Source of the DNA: Streptosporangiaceae bacterium
GTDB taxonomy: Bacteria > Actinomycetota > Actinomycetes > Streptosporangiales > Streptosporangiaceae
Assembly: GCA_030039095.1 (NCBI GenBank)
Contig: JASHQP010000705.1
Span: 1 to 6,325, forward strand
DNA length: 6,325 nucleotides
Reading direction: 5' to 3'
Below the pieces are notes generated by a model. The model saw only the letters and a list, made by a program, of their open reading frames with translations, had not been told where the DNA came from and did not search any database. Numbering within the stretch: position 1 is the first letter of the stretch; each line of letters begins with the position of its first letter. Positions 5,863 through 6,325 of this stretch are shown here, in pieces. The position numbers were made by a program, and so were the translations under genes.

Positions 5863-5888
5863 CCCGGCTCCGTCTACTGTTCGGTAAC
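5851..5888 (+). promoter_or_regulatory. Putative leaderless promoter of the amidase gene
   Basis: TGGACC (5851-5856), matching TTGACA at four of six positions, is followed by an 18-base spacer and TACTGT (5875-5880), a TANNNT -10 box. Eight bases later comes the amidase GTG (5889). There is no Shine-Dalgarno sequence in the gap. The spacing predicts transcription starting at or within a base or two of the GTG, giving a leaderless mRNA. Confidence 0.55.
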
Positions 5889-6325
5889 GTGACGCAGATT
5901 CATGACCTGTCCGTGACCGAGCTTGCCGCAGCGATCCGGGCGGGCGAGCTGTCGCCCGTCGAGATCACCGATCACTACCTGGAGCGCATCGATCGCCTCG
6001 GTGACCAGGTCGGGGCGTTCTACACGGTTATCGCCGACCGCGCGCGGCAGGAAGCCGCCGCGGCCGAGAAGGCCGTGGCGGAGGCTCGCGACGACCGCTC
6101 GGCGCTGCCGCCGCTGACCGGGATACCGATCCCGATCAAGGACCTGAACATGGTCGCCGGCGTCCGGATGACGTTCGGGTCGACGATCTTCGCCGACAAC
6201 GTCGCCGATCGGGACGACTACGTGGTCGCCGCGCTCCGGTCCGCGGGGATCGTGATCACCGGCAAGACGGCCACGCCCGAGTTCGGCCTGCCGTGCTACA
6301 CCGAGACCAGGATCGGGCCGCCGGC
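5889..6325 (+). CDS. Amidase-signature hydrolase, N-terminal fragment
   Basis: The frame opens at GTG 5889 and stays open to the window edge, giving 145 complete codons of a protein that is usually about 450-500 residues. It begins TQIHDLSVTELAAAIRAGELSPVEITDHYLERI, the usual N-terminal helices of the amidase-signature family. It then has LTGIPIPIKDLNMVAGVRMTFGS, in which K84 is the lysine of the Ser-cisSer-Lys triad, and ALRSAGIVITGKTATPEFG, another conserved block. The two catalytic serines lie beyond the window. Family members hydrolyse amide bonds and include GatA of the Glu-tRNA(Gln) amidotransferase. No gatC lies just upstream, and a separate promoter is apparent, so a stand-alone amidase is more likely. 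The substrate cannot be told. The GTG start has no ribosome binding site and fits a leaderless transcript. Confidence 0.9.
   Translation, partial: MTQIHDLSVTELAAAIRAGELSPVEITDHYLERIDRLGDQVGAFYTVIADRARQEAAAAEKAVAEARDDRSALPPLTGIPIPIKDLNMVAGVRMTFGSTIFADNVADRDDYVVAALRSAGIVITGKTATPEFGLPCYTETRIGPP

Overview
The window is very GC-rich, with G or C at most third codon positions and several GTG starts. It carries menaquinone biosynthesis (menA), an NfeD/SPFH pair of the type found in mycobacteria, and a NERD protein. Together these point to the chromosome of a Gram-positive actinobacterium. The genus cannot be read from this sequence. Nothing looks mobile: I see no transposase, integrase, tRNA, CRISPR array or phage gene.

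Layout from left to right. (1) 1-210, plus: the C-terminal end of a LysE/RhtB-type exporter. (2) 288-1940, minus: a complete acyl-CoA synthetase of the ACSF2/FadD35 type, convergent with the exporter gene across a strong 10-bp hairpin. (3) 1941-2093: a divergent promoter region. (4) 2094-2525 and 2528-3679, plus: an NfeD-like membrane protein and a stomatin/QmcA-like SPFH protein, two bases apart, with the second ribosome binding site lying across the end of the first gene. (5) 3680-3943: a GC-rich convergent spacer with one doubtful small ORF and a hairpin that includes the menA stop codon. (6) 3944-4816, minus: menA. (7) 4926-5711, minus: a membrane-anchored NERD-domain protein whose expected catalytic lysine appears to be glutamate. 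(8) 5712-5888: a divergent intergenic region with three or four degenerate 22-23 bp direct repeats and promoter-like elements on both sides that suggest leaderless transcripts. (9) 5889-6325, plus: the first 145 codons of an amidase-signature hydrolase, cut by the window edge.

These genes do not form one pathway. NfeD and SPFH very probably act together as a membrane-microdomain scaffold. MenA supplies the respiratory quinone and the synthetase activates fatty acids. The exporter, NERD protein and amidase look like independent neighbours. I found no convincing new multi-gene system. The items most worth a second look are the repeat array upstream of the amidase, the altered NERD active site, and the C-terminal repeats of the SPFH protein.
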